The notes under the pieces were generated by a model. It made no database searches. It was not told the DNA's origin and saw only the letters and a list, made by a program, of their open reading frames with translations. Positions 45,666 through 57,011 of a DNA stretch of 64,000 nucleotides are shown one piece after another (position 1 is the stretch's first letter; every line of letters begins with the position of its first letter). Origin of the DNA: Smallanthus sonchifolius (taxonomy: Eukaryota > Streptophyta > Magnoliopsida > Asterales > Asteraceae); assembly GCA_023525975.1 (NCBI GenBank), contig JAKNSE010000037.1:5004501-5068500 (forward strand), written 5' to 3'. The position numbers were made by a program, and so were the translations under genes.

Positions 45666-45749
45666 TGCGCAAACCTTATAACCCAACTCGGCCACGGTAG
45701 GATTCAGGTTAAAAATCGTTTATGTTCCGGGTTTAGACAGGGATACACC

Positions 45750-45827
45750 CCACGGTCTGGTGGTTAGAACGCATGCATCACACAGTGGCCACCCGGGTTC
45801 GAACCGGGTGGACTGCTTATATTTTTT
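45750..45827 (+). other. tRNA-like block 2 in G4 5' LTR
   Basis: GGTCTGGTGGTTAGAACGC resembles a D arm/A-box. CCCGG-GTTCGAA-CCGGG (45792-45808) is a perfect T arm with an intact B-box, extendable to 8 bp, and TTTTTT follows at 45822. The spacing fits a tRNA-sized unit of about 70 nt. The anticodon region is not well formed, so a functional tRNA is not claimed. Absent from the 3' LTR. Confidence 0.55.
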
Positions 45828-46565
45828 AAACCGATTTGTAAAGCTCCAAAAATTCTATAAAAAATATTTTTATAAACCTTACAGTATTTGTAACAGAATG
45901 AAACCAGATTTATTAAATTTCAATATAAATTCAGTTTTATTACGAATTTAGTTGTTAAGCTTGTATATTAAATTTGTAAAACTAAAATTTTAATATTTAA
46001 ATTAATTTCCAAATACTTATTTATAAAATGTCAACTTTATTTAAAGCAATCAAATACTTATTTCTATATGATAAATAAACATATAAATATATTTATTATA
46101 ACCTACAAAGTTAAATGTATATTTATTATCAAACTTTATACATAAATATTATTTACACAACTTTATATCTACGTATCTTTATAAATAAATAAATAAAGTA
46201 AAAACTATTTATTTAATTTTTAATATAATACACACACTATTTTGATAACTAAATAAATAAATAACAACTATTTAATTTTATTTAGTTATTCAAACCCGAA
46301 CCCTAACTTCAATCATTTTAAACTATTCATTTCAAACGTTCGTTTTATAAAAACACCCATTCAAGTACAAATACAATGACCTACACACTTTCTTTCAAAC
46401 TGCAACTCAAACCCTTTGAACATACATCCAATTGAATCCTAGACTTAGACCTAGACTATTATACACACTATTAATTCAATATGCATTACACACTAGGTTA
46501 ACGTGGTGAGTTGCAAGGATCACATTGCTATCTAGCCTCGCGTGTTAACTACGCCTTTGAATCAG

Positions 46566-47022
46566 GTGAGTTTTACATAGCCCCTTTTCACTGTTTTTAC
46601 ATTTTGGGGTGAAACATGATTACAACTTACAATGATTTACATAAACTACACAATACAAATCCACTTTACAATTTGTGTGCAATTTGAGCTTTATGTTTGA
46701 GTGCTAGGTGTGTTAACTACTTATTTGCAATTACATGTACAACCATTAACTAATCAAGCCGACGGTTAACAATGATAGATCTATTGAGTCTGACAAACCC
46801 ACCCAGATTGGGGTGATTGTTACCGACAACATAATTTTTGCATGCTAGTTACAAAGGTTTGATTGTACTACTTTGTTACACAATAGTAACTCCCCATAAA
46901 TGCCTTGTTAATCATGACTTGTATGGATTTGATTACACACAACACTTTGATGCTATTTAGAGTCAAAACCCTATGTATGCTCACCAACTTTTTAGTTGAC
47001 CTCGTTTTTCATCATGTTTCAG
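46566..47022 (+). other. Putative LTR leader intron in G4 5' LTR
   Basis: AATCAG|GTGAGTTTTACATAG to CATGTTTCAG|GTAC, 457 nt; the 3' LTR copy is 52948-53404. Flanking motifs (CCCCTTTT-x-ACTGTTTT after the donor, CTCACCAAC and GTTGAC before the acceptor) are shared with G1 and G2, and in weaker form with G3. Confidence 0.5.
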
Positions 47023-47248
47023 GTACAAAAGTTTGACTTGATCAAGTTACTACACTTAGGTTGTGGACCTAGTTAATTGAAACAAATGGATATGTTATGT
47101 AATTCAAATATTCTCGCACTATTGTATTTGGAGTTTGTGAATGGAAATGTAACATTTTTAATATATTAAATTTTAGTCAACCATGTGCTCATGAACAGTC
47201 TACATGTCCCGCCCCGACGTTTCCGCCGTCGGTTGGGGTGTGACAGAT

Positions 47249-47261
47249 TGGTATCTGAGCC
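47249..47261 (+). promoter_or_regulatory. G4 primer binding site, one mismatch
   Basis: TGGTATCTGAGCC, three bases after the LTR; one base differs from the initiator Met tRNA complement. Confidence 0.85.
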
Positions 47262-48022
47262 TTGGTTATAGGGAATTAGGTTATTAGACACTCTTGACCT
47301 AGACTATAACCTTAGGACACCCATACAATGCCATACTACTACATGGTACATGATTACTTCTTGTAGAAATATTTCTATATACTATCATAAGTAATTACAC
47401 TACATGATGCAATACATGATGACTTATGTGTCACACTACTTGATAACTTTCGTGCTTACATTCATTACTATCTACATGCTACCTATGTGTTTCATTAAGT
47501 GCTATCCTAAGCTTAACACACACACGTACACACCAAATTCTTCATACACCTTTGAACTCACACACATGATACCATCACCTCTTGTGGACAAAGACTTAAA
47601 CTATTGGGCCTAATACCCATTAATAATAAACTAAGAAGCCCATCTATCCTCCAAGAATGAGAAGCCCGCTGCAATAAATAAACCTCACTTTTGGGCCTCA
47701 AAGTCCAGTCCACAACAATTCTCATCATAACCATGAGCCCAACAATAGTGTTATTAATACACGATGGCTGGAAGAGTGTGTAGGCCCACGAGGGATTCTG
47801 GCTAAGGAAAGACAGGGTACTTAAGTGTGTCCTAGGGACCCACCCCTCTTTTCTGGGAATTCTCCTCAGGGATGCATTGCTTATAGGTCAAGTGTATTTC
47901 TAAAACACTATTGTGAAGGCTCGGTGTTATGACTAGTCAAACTCTAAACTTATGAGAACTCCTATGTCTACCACTCAATATTTCATTATCACTTACAACC
48001 TTTTCATTGTTTTCTGCTAGAC
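47262..48022 (+). other. G4 leader between primer site and ORF
   Basis: About 760 bp without coding signal. It ends in a T-rich tract and CTGCTAG|AC, a good splice acceptor two bases before the ORF ATG, which could pair with the LTR donor at 45399 or act with other donors. Confidence 0.5.
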
Positions 48023-48619
48023 ATGGACTCCTACTTTCCTTCCTCCCCGGTTTACCGTCTTGGAGCAGAGTCTGATTGGGAAGAAGACATCGGGACACCC
48101 GTGCATCGGTCATCAACACCCCCAGCTGCTAGACCAAGGTGTGATGTAAGGGCAGATTGGATTAGGAACACCGGCTCAAGACTTCGAACACCTGGATCAC
48201 CCCCACCCAGAAACCCGTATCAGACACCCCATCTCCACAATCAGTTACCACCCCCACTAAGAGACCCATATCTAATGCCCGACCCGTACCATCTTAACCC
48301 TTGGGCAAGGCGTACCATGGCACCTACTAGTGCTATGGGAATTCCAATCGATGATGTTCACCAATATGTGAGGACCTCAGAGTTCAAGAGGCAAAGGATG
48401 GAGCATGAGATAAGGCACGACTTGCAAGGACAAAGAATGGATAGCCTAGCAAACCAATTAGGGTACCAAAAGGAGTTAATCTCCATTCTCGAAAAAGAAA
48501 TACTGGAGAATCGCACGGAAACAGCTAGAGCTGAAGCCAGATCGGCTACCCGAGTGACCATAGCGGTGCTCGTCTTGGGAATTATCTTCCTTCTAGTGGA
48601 AAGCTACAAGAGACATTGA
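48023..48619 (+). CDS. G4 ORF: proline-rich, coiled-coil protein with C-terminal membrane segment, function unknown
   Basis: Intact 198-codon ORF, ATG in good context (AGACATGGA). Residues 1-100 are rich in Pro, Arg and Ser (PPPRNPYQTP, NQLPPPLRDPY). About 115-172 is charged and helical, coiled-coil-like (FKRQRMEHEIRHDLQGQRMD, LISILEKEILENRTETARAE). Residues about 176-193 form a hydrophobic helix (VTIAVLVLGIIFLLVESY) followed by KRH, so the product looks tail-anchored. It is the only ORF of note in the element, and its position matches the accessory ORF of G1/G2, but I see no sequence similarity to it. I do not recognise the family. Confidence 0.6.
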   Translation: MDSYFPSSPVYRLGAESDWEEDIGTPVHRSSTPPAARPRCDVRADWIRNTGSRLRTPGSPPPRNPYQTPHLHNQLPPPLRDPYLMPDPYHLNPWARRTMAPTSAMGIPIDDVHQYVRTSEFKRQRMEHEIRHDLQGQRMDSLANQLGYQKELISILEKEILENRTETARAEARSATRVTIAVLVLGIIFLLVESYKRH

Positions 48620-50830
48620 CAGAAATTTTTTTTATTTATTGTCTTTAAATTTTCAGTTTGAGAAACATTTCCCTATGTTTTGAGTAATGTTTAATCTTTC
48701 AGCATTTAATAAATTTTATATATTCCAACTCTAAAGTTATTATTCATTGATTTGACACGTTGAGTGTGAATTACACCCATCATATTTTCATCAAAATTTT
48801 CCAAGTATCACCTTCTTCATTCAACACGATTTAGCACACTACCGGCAATCTCCTTCGTAAACAACTCACCCTATTAGATTTAAACAACCTCGTTATTTTC
48901 AAACCAAACGTTTATCAAACTTTTAGAGAGTATCAGAAATATAAAATTTTTCATAAACATTTTCACCGTGTAAGGGAACTTAATACAACCTATTTTATAA
49001 AAAATATTATTTCGGATTGATAAATAATTATGATCTTCCTCATTAAAGTAATTATTCCTAAACCCTGGCTAAATTAATATACGACTACTAGTTTAGCCAA
49101 TAATTCCTCTTAAAAATATTCTCTTATTAATAATTGAAAATTTAAATTAAAAGATTTTTCCTATAAATTGTCTATTTATTTAGATTATTTAACTCAATAG
49201 TTTCATTACGCTATATATATCTACAACCAAGAACAATTTACAATTTCCTATTTTCAAAACAAAGAATCAGTTGTTTGTAAACATATTCCCCTGAGTGTTT
49301 TCAAAACCCCCTCGTTACCTCTCACTTGCCACTTGAAGAGACGATCCATACCGCGTAGACGTTAACCATCCCCATCAAACCTCAACCAGATTTAAAGAGC
49401 TAGAACCTAACTACCACATTTTACAAGATCGACAACAACACGCTTATCCGCAACACTCGATCACATACAAAACTCGTTAGTATATATCACACACGAAATT
49501 CAATAACTTACGTATGCACGTTCACAATATACACAACACGACCACATAATACATGAAACTTAATTATTTTCAATATACCCAATACTACACTGATTTCATA
49601 ATACATGAAACTTGATTATTTGCAACACACGCACTACTGAAGTGATTACGGAATACACGAAGCATAGTTGTTTGCAATATACATACACTAAATTGATCAC
49701 GTGATACATAACAATTGATTGTTTGATACACAATACTTGATTGATCACATTGAACATGAAATTTATTTTGGTTACAAAGTACATGATACTACATGATACT
49801 AAGTTGTTAACACCATACATGAAATTCATTTCTTACAATACACATGACACTATGATGCTTACATTACACATGAGAGCCTATACATGATGCTAAGTAGTTT
49901 ACGTTACACATAAAACCTATTTGATTACAAGCTACATGACGCTAGATCATACATGAGACTTGTGTGTTTACATTATACATGAAATTAAGTTGCTTACAAT
50001 TATTGCAATTGATTGATCTCAATATACATGAAGTATGGTCATACACCTTGTTCACCAAACTTGAAAATCCTAACACATTGAAGCTACTCGGGGTTTGACG
50101 TATTCTTGTTCAAACACGAGTAAACTATGGGACCTTAGGTAATACTACCATATTTCTCTTTAGTTGCTAACTGACCTGCCTACTAGGGACATAGTTACTT
50201 ATTAGGAACTCATATGTGAAAGCAATATACATGAACTAAGTGAATTTATGCCTCCTCTTGACCCACACACAACAGAAGGATCTATACGGACCATACGATG
50301 ATTTGAGTAATTACGGGTGCACACGGAATTATAAAAATCAACGCATGGAAAGCATAGTGAATTTTGTCATGTGTTGTGACCTAAAACTTATCATGATATG
50401 TAACAACGAAACTGATGTGATATGACAAGGGCATGGTGGATACGCCGATGGTACTTCCTATATATAAGTGCTCTATCATATTATCAGAAGTAGCGTTGTT
50501 CGTGTCACGAGAAGTTTTGACCTAGATCAATGTTTGTGAAACCTCTTACCCCATGACAATTTTGAGCATATTAGACTACATCTTAAACAAATCCTGATCA
50601 TCAAGTTCCCATCAAGTCCATTCCAAATGACGCATTTCACCTTTAGATCATTCGAAAGATCTCTCCTTAACTCTCTTGAAACTAAAATCCATAGATATCA
50701 TTCATACTTAACTTGAGCTTTAGACCTAGATCTTATTATCTATCATACTCCTCAAACCGACAATCAAAACTCAAACTCCCTTCCTTCCTGATTCAGTAAT
50801 CTCCACTAGCTGAATTTCGGGACGAAATTC
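48620..50830 (+). other. G4 internal non-coding region with degenerate repeats
   Basis: About 2.2 kb without coding signal. From about 49540 to 50050 a degenerate unit of roughly 50 bp recurs (AATACATGAAACTT, TTGATTATTTGCAA and variants). No pol relic is visible. Confidence 0.55.
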
Positions 50831-50847
50831 CCTCAACATGGGGATAC
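50812..50847 (+). promoter_or_regulatory. G4 hairpin and polypurine tract
   Basis: A perfect stem GAATTTCG/CGAAATTC with a 3-nt loop (50812-50830) is followed by CATGGGGATAC, the polypurine candidate, abutting the 3' LTR. Confidence 0.7.
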
Positions 50848-53627
50848 TGTAACATCCATGATTTTTCCGGTACTATTTTAACTTATCTATTTACCTATTT
50901 ATCTATTTTAATGATACTCCGTTTGAATCCCGTACTTGCCCCACTCTATGAGTCACATTAACTACTATTTCTACTCAAAATTTAAACTCATCGCTTACAT
51001 ATAATTTTCTATTTTATGTATAGGTATATACACTTATATAAATACTTATATATATACCCTATTATGGAAACTAAATCAAAACATAAAAACTACGAGCTTT
51101 AATCATGTAGTCATCTTTTAGATACATATATATGTATTTATAAATAAATATGTACATATTTTATAAACCAATATACAAGTTGTAAATTCTTTTTAAAGAA
51201 ATATATCCTTTTATAAACTTTCAAAATAAAACAAGACTTTATAAACTTTATAAAATTCAAAACAAGTTTTATAAATAATAGATAATTAATTTGAGTCTTG
51301 AACCTTTGATTTAAATAACCCCCCCCCCCCTCCCTAACTATTTGGACCCTCAATTTGAACCATTCAAGTCTTGAGACCCATAAATTGCCCCCTTTGACTT
51401 TCCAAAAGTCAACATGAGCGAATCTTTGCAAGTTGACACTAAATTCAACCCAACCCACCTCAATTCGGTCCTGCCACAAATCCTAGATGGATGATTGATC
51501 ATTGCTAAAGCCCAATTAACACCTTAGTTCGATCGGATACGCGGTTTTGATTTAAATTCAAAAACATTTGACTTCGTTAGTCAAAACCGAGCCAATCAAC
51601 TTCAAATCCATGAAATTAGGCACGATTAAAGCCCGGAAATCACGCCCTGATTGATTCCGCGTGTACCTAGATCGTATCAAGACCCAATTTGATCCCGAAT
51701 CGTTGAATTATCACGTAATTATCCGTCCGCATTGTTTACGGTCAAATTGAAAAACAATCGGTCATTCCCAACAAAATTCATCGACTTAAATCACACCCTC
51801 ACCCTCGTAAACGATCACTCAAACCCTCCCAACCCTTAATCGAACAACATTTCACCTCTGGATTCCTGTCGAGTCACCAAGAACAGTCGGAAAAGCCTCG
51901 TAGCCGTCTGCATTCGTGCCCTAACCACTTCAAGTAAGTTTTACATCGTTCGGTTCGATTTTCAGTGCTCAACGAAAGCCCCATATTGATTCATAACAAT
52001 GGGTTGCATCGGATTCGATTCCAAGGGGGATTCGGGGTCCGTTCATACGAGTTAATAATTGGGGATTTTGTTCATTTCAATTTCAGTATTAGATCTTTTA
52101 GCATATGTTAACTATCAGCGAAACCACCTGGTCCGGCCGGCAAGCCACTGCGAAAAATATTTTTATAAACCAACAGTCGAAAAATATTTTTAGCATCTGT
52201 TAACTATCAGCGAAACCAACAGTCGAAAAATATTTTTATAAACCTTACAGTATTTGTAACAGAATGAAACCAGATTTATTAAATTTCAATATAAATTCAG
52301 TTTTATTACGAATTTAGTTGTTAAGCTTGTATATTAAATTTGTAAAACTAAAATTTTAATATTTAAATTAATTTCCAAATAAAAACAATTGTTTTTATAA
52401 ATTTATAAAATGTCAACTTTATTTAAAGCAATCAAATACTTATTTCTATATGATAAATAAACATATAAATATATTTATTATAACCTACAAAGTTAAATGT
52501 ATATTTATTATCAAACTTTATACATAAATATTATTTACACAACTTTATATCTACGCATCTTTATAAATAAATAAATAAAGTAAAAACTATTTATTTAATT
52601 TTTAATATAATACACACACTATTTTGATAACTAAATAAATAAATAACAACTATTTAATTTTATTTAGTTATTCAAACCCGAACCCTAACTTCAATCATTT
52701 TAAACTATTCATTTCAAACGTTCGTTTTATAAAAACACCCATTCAAGTACAAATACAATGACCTACACACTTTCTTTCAAACTGCAACTCAAACCCTTTG
52801 AACACACATCCAATTGAATCCTAGACTTAGACCTAGACTATTATACACACTATTAATTCAATATGCATTACACACTAGGTTAACGTGGTGAGTTGCAAGG
52901 ATCACTTTGCTATCTAGCCTCGCGTGTTAACTACGCCTTTGAATCAGGTGAGTTTTACATAGCCCCTTTTCACTGTTTTTACATTTTGGGGTGAAACATG
53001 ATCACAACTTACAATGATTTACATAAACTACACAATACAAATCCACTTTACAATTTGTGTGCAATTTGAGCTTTATGTTTGAGTGCTAGGTGTGTTAACT
53101 ACTTATTTCCAATTACATGTACAATCATTAACTAATCAAGCCGACGGTTAACAATGATAGATCTATTGAGTCTGACAAACCCACCCAGATTGGGGTGATT
53201 GTTACCGACAACACAATTTTTGCATGCTAGTTACAAAGGTTTGATTGTACTACTTGGTTACACAATAGTAACTCCCCATAAATGCCTTGTTAATCATGAC
53301 TTGTATGGATTTGATTACACACAACACTTTGATGCTATTTAGAGTCAAAACCCTATGTATGCTCACCAACTTTTTAGTTGACCTCGTTTTTCATCATGTT
53401 TCAGGTACAAAAGTTTGACTTGATCAAGTTACTACACTTAGGTTGTGGACCTAGTTAATTGAAACAAATGGATATGTTATGTAATTCAAATATTCTCGCA
53501 CTATTGTATTTGGAGTTTGTGAATGGAAATGTAACATTTTTAATATATTAAATTTTAGTCAACCATGTGCTCATGAACAGTCTACATGTCCCGCCCCGAC
53601 GTTTCCGCCGTAGGTTGGGGTGTGACA
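50848..53627 (+). repeat. G4 3' LTR with internal deletion and filler
   Basis: 2,780 bp. About 240 bp carrying both tRNA-like blocks (5' LTR about 45613-45855) are replaced at 52150-52245 by about 100 bp assembled from nearby pieces (repeated AAAAATATTTTTATAAACC and a second copy of TTTTAGCATCTGTTAACTAT). Confidence 0.93.
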
Positions 53628-53632
53628 AAAAC
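53628..53632. other. Target site duplication of G4 (AAAAC), right copy
   Basis: Identical to 44307-44311. Confidence 0.92.
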
Positions 53633-54089
53633 GTGTTCGATCAAACGCCTTAGTGAAAAGGTCAGCAAAGTTTTCATCCGTGTGAACCTTTACAAGTTCA
53701 ATAAGATGCTTTTCAGCACAATCACGGATGAAATGATGGCGAATTTCAATATGTTTAGTTTTGGAATGTTTCACCGGGTTGTTTGTGATGGACATGGTGG
53801 CATTGTTGTCAATGAACAATGGAGTTCCAGTGAAGTTTAAGTCGTAGTCTCTCAATTGTTGCTGAATCCACAATATCTGAGAACAACCGCTCGCTGCAGC
53901 AATGTACTCTACTTCACATGTTGAGACAGAAACCGTTGACTGCTTCTTGCACTGCCAGTAGACCAGCCTGTCTCCCAAGAATTGACATCCACCTGAAGTT
54001 GATTTTCTATCAAGGTTATAACCGCCATAGTCTGAATCAGTATAGGCTTTGAGGTCAAATGACTGCTGCTTTGAGTACCAAAGACCCAA
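53633..54089 (-). pseudogene. C2 RNase H
   Basis: Copia-type RNase H with LKAYTDSDYGGYNLDRKST, VYWQCKKQSTVSVSTCEVEY, LFIDNNATMSI and KHIEIRHHFIRDC. The frame reads through to 53571 only because it enters G4 sequence; its true end is at 44265. Confidence 0.9.
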
Positions 54090-55115
54090 TCAGGGTTTCC
54101 CTTTCAAGTATCTGAATATCCTCTTGACAGCTATCATATGAGACTCCTTCGGTTGTGACTGAAACCTTGAGCACAAGCATACAGCAAACATTGTGTCGGG
54201 CCTTGAAGCTGTGAGATACATGAGAGAACCGATCATCCCACGGTACAATTTACAATCCACATCCTTTTCAACTTTGTGTGGATGCAAACCGTGATTGATA
54301 GGGATAGGTGTGCCATAAGTACTGCTATCATTCATCTTATATTTTGACAAAATGTCCTGCACATACTTAGTTTGATGTAGATAGATGACATCCTCTCTTT
54401 GACTGACTTGTAGACCTAGGAAGAAAGACAATTCACCCATGTTGCTCATCTCAAACTTGGACTTCATCACCTGTTCGAATTCCCTACACATCTGTTCATT
54501 TGTAGACCCAAAGATAATGTCGTCGACATACACTTGTATGAGTAGAATATCACCTCCTACTTTCCAAATGAAGAGGGTCGAGTCAATCTGTCCACGATCG
54601 AAACCATTGGACAGTAGATGTTTTGATAACGTCTCATACCATGCCCGAGGTGCTTGATGAAGACCATAAAGTGCTTTGTCGAGCTTATACACTTTATTGA
54701 TATTATGTGGATCTTCAAAGCCGGGAGGTTGAGTGACATAGACCTCTTCATGAACTTTTCCATATAGGAAAGCACTCTACACATCAAGTTGATAGACCTT
54801 GAAGCCGACATAGGAGGCATAAGCCAGAAACAGTCGAATGGCCTCAAGTCTAGCAACTGTGGCATATACTTCAGTGTAATCCAGACCCTCTTGTTGATAA
54901 AATCCTTGAATAACCAACCTTGCTTTATTCTTCACTAAGACGTGTCGATCATCCGTTTTGCACTTGAACTCCCATCTGGTTCCAATTGGTTGTACGCCTC
55001 TTGGCAAGTCAACTAAATCCCACACATGCAACTTTTGGAATTGGGACGGTTCATCTTGCATCGCCTCAATCCAGCAGTTGTCAGCGAGAGCCTCCTTCAC
55101 ATTCTTCGGCTCCAA
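54090..55115 (-). pseudogene. C2 reverse transcriptase
   Basis: Two open segments. 54777-55115 has WIEAMQDEPSQFQKLHVWDL, GTRWEFKCKTDD and YQLDV, then stops. 54090-54692 has KALYGLHQAPRAWYETL, the catalytic YVDDIIFGSTN, and SRPDTMFAVCLCSRFQSQPK. About 85 bp between them are readable only with the stop at 54777. The order IN-RT-RH is diagnostic of Ty1/copia. Confidence 0.92.
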
Positions 55116-55860
55116 TTAGGATACGAATGCAGCATGCAAACATGTTTCCATGATACCGGTGTCAAGTATCTCAGCGTACAAAGTAGTGTTCTCAGCAATG
55201 GTTCTATGACGAGTCTGAACACCGGCATGAGGATCACCAATAATGTTGTCAATTGGATGATTCTTATTCACTCTCGTCTCTGGTACATGCGGTTCCTGGA
55301 GATTTGTGTCTAGATTCTTGCTCAACTCCCCCATATCCTGTGATCCAGAAGAAGATGATTCAATGTTGATTGGATCAGCTGGAGCTTCATTTCCTACATG
55401 AGTGTTAGGATTAGCTGGAGCGTCATCTCCATCAACATGGACAACTTCAACGTCTTCTCTATCATGAGTTCCAGATGCAGATGCAGCATTGGAATCAGGA
55501 GTTACAATAGGTACAATGGCACGGGTTGAGAAGTTGGAGTCATCGCCGCCATTAAAGAAATCGTACACATTTGCGGCATCATCGGCAGATAAATCAAGAA
55601 GGTTGAAAGACTTGAATAGCGCATGTTGGTTCTGGTGGAATGCTGTGTTTGCTGCAATCCACTTCGAACCATTCCTCGACAGTACTAGTTCCTATATTGT
55701 ACACTCTCTTGCATGGTGAGTAGGCAACATATCCTAAGAAGATGCCTTCCACTGCTTTTGCATGAAATTTAGATTTTCGATCCTTGTATTATAGCAATAA
55801 GGAACAGGGACTACCAAAAGGAACTAGGTAGTCAAGATTGGGAGGTCGATTGTTGATCAA
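55116..55860 (-). pseudogene. C2 integrase C-terminal region and linker to RT
   Basis: Open segment 55116-55568 is Asp/Ser/Asn-rich (VVHVDGDDAPANPNT, HPIDNIIGDPHAGVQTRHRT), the variable linker normally found between integrase and RT in copia elements. The stretch 55569-55860 has several stops. Confidence 0.7.
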
Positions 55861-56328
55861 CTAATAACAAGTCTTGTTGTGCCTCTTAACAACCAGAACT
55901 CTGTTCAAGACATGACAAGCTGTGTTTCCTGCTTCTGCCCAGAAAGTTACAGGAAGCTTTGCATCTGACAGCATTGTCCTTGCAGTCTCGATCAAGGTTC
56001 TGTTCTTCCTTTCTGCAACTCCGTTCTGCTGAGGTGTGTACTTGGCACTAAATTCGTGACGAATGCCCTTCTTGAGACAGAAAACCTCCATCAAGTTATT
56101 CTTGAATTCAGTTCCGTTATCACTCCTTATTCTTCTAACCTTCAACTTGCAAAGAGATTCCAAGCTCAGGATCAGGTATTGAAGAATGTCAGCAGTCTCG
56201 TCCTTTGTACCTAAAAAATGCACCCAAGAAAAACGTGAGTAGTCATCAGTTACAACTAGACAGTATGACTTACCTCCAATACTCCTGATACTTATGGGGC
56301 CAAACAGATCCATATGTAATAGCTCCAA
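55861..56328 (-). pseudogene. C2 integrase catalytic core
   Basis: MDLFGPISIRSIGGKSYC (first Asp), VTDDYSRFSWVHFL, RIRSDNGTEFKN (second Asp) and YTPQQNGVAERKNRTL (Glu) form the complete D-D-E core. A stop at about 55861 truncates it. Confidence 0.92.
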
Positions 56329-56505
56329 AGCGGTATCGATGGAGTTTTGGAGCTTGGGCTTGTGAGACTTCCGTTGCTATTTGCCCTTTTTACAAGGCAT
56401 ACAGTCATCTGCAACGGCAAATCTCAGCTTAGGAACACCGGTTACCAAACCGTTTCGGACAAGATGATTCATTTTTTGATAAGAAATATGTCCGAGTTTC
56501 CTATG

Positions 56506-56688
56506 CTACAAGATTGAGTCAAGCTCTGTCGCTTTGGTAAGCAAACAAGTAGCAACTGATGAGGTGGCTGTTTCCACGCTCATATCGATCTGATAAGTGT
56601 CGTTTGTCCTTGGTGCTCGCATCAGAATCCAGTCTTCAGGAACTTCAAAACCAGGCTTGAGAATCAAGCATTCTGACTTGTCAAACAT
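56506..56688 (-). pseudogene. C2 Gag-pre-integrase segment
   Basis: A 60-codon open segment following the protease (SECLILKPGFEVPEDWILMR), the region that precedes the integrase zinc module in copia elements. Stops on both sides. Zinc-module remnants (His/Cys) lie in the degraded 56329-56505 interval. Confidence 0.65.
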
Positions 56689-56691
56689 AAC

Positions 56692-56958
56692 CTAGTACTC
56701 CTTGTCGCACATCTGGGAGACACTCAACAGGTTATGCTTCAGCTGCTCGCAGTAGTTGACGTTTTCGAAGCTAACACAACCATTCGAAACCACGCCTTGA
56801 CACGTGATACTACCGCCTTTCTCTCCAGCAAAGGCCAGATAGCCGCCTCTGAATGGTTTAACATCTTGAAGCAGGGCCATGTTACATGTCATGTGCCGAG
56901 AGCATCCACTATCTACATACCAACGATTAGAGATAGTACCCTTTGGATGTCCCTGCAC
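56692..56958 (-). pseudogene. C2 aspartic protease
   Basis: WYVDSGCSRHMTCN is the copia protease active site (D-S-G), followed by GYLAFAGEKGGSITCQG and the late motif HNLLSVSQMCD. It is flanked by a frameshift upstream and a stop at 56692-56694. Confidence 0.88.
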
Positions 56959-57011
56959 GAGTCACAAACGAGTTAGTTAGATTTGGAGACCCAAGCCGTA
57001 GTGGTCTTGGG

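Larger units (their letters stand above)
44312..47245 (+). repeat. G4 5' LTR
   Basis: 2,934 bp from TGTAACATCC to GGGGTGTGACA. In order: a C14 run (44783-44796), AACCCTAA-type GC-richer DNA, donor CAA|GTAAGTTTTACATC (45399), two tRNA-like blocks (45589-45660, 45750-45827), an AT-rich stretch, and the conserved putative intron (46566-47022). Confidence 0.95.
44312..53627 (+). mobile_element. G4: largely non-coding Ty3-like element with one 198-codon ORF, inserted in C2 pol
   Basis: Complete 9.3 kb element on the + strand: 5' LTR 44312-47245, primer site 47249, internal region 47246-50847, polypurine tract and 3' LTR 50848-53627, perfect AAAAC duplication. It has no gag-pol enzymes, so it is non-autonomous (LARD type). 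By eye about 25-30 substitutions separate about 2.7 kb of alignable LTR (about 1%), and the 3' LTR has a rearranged internal deletion. Confidence 0.93.

Noticed and set aside
45750..45827. A functional nuclear tRNA gene in the G4 LTR
   Set aside because: T arm and A-box-like part are good, but no proper anticodon stem or 7-bp acceptor stem could be drawn by eye.
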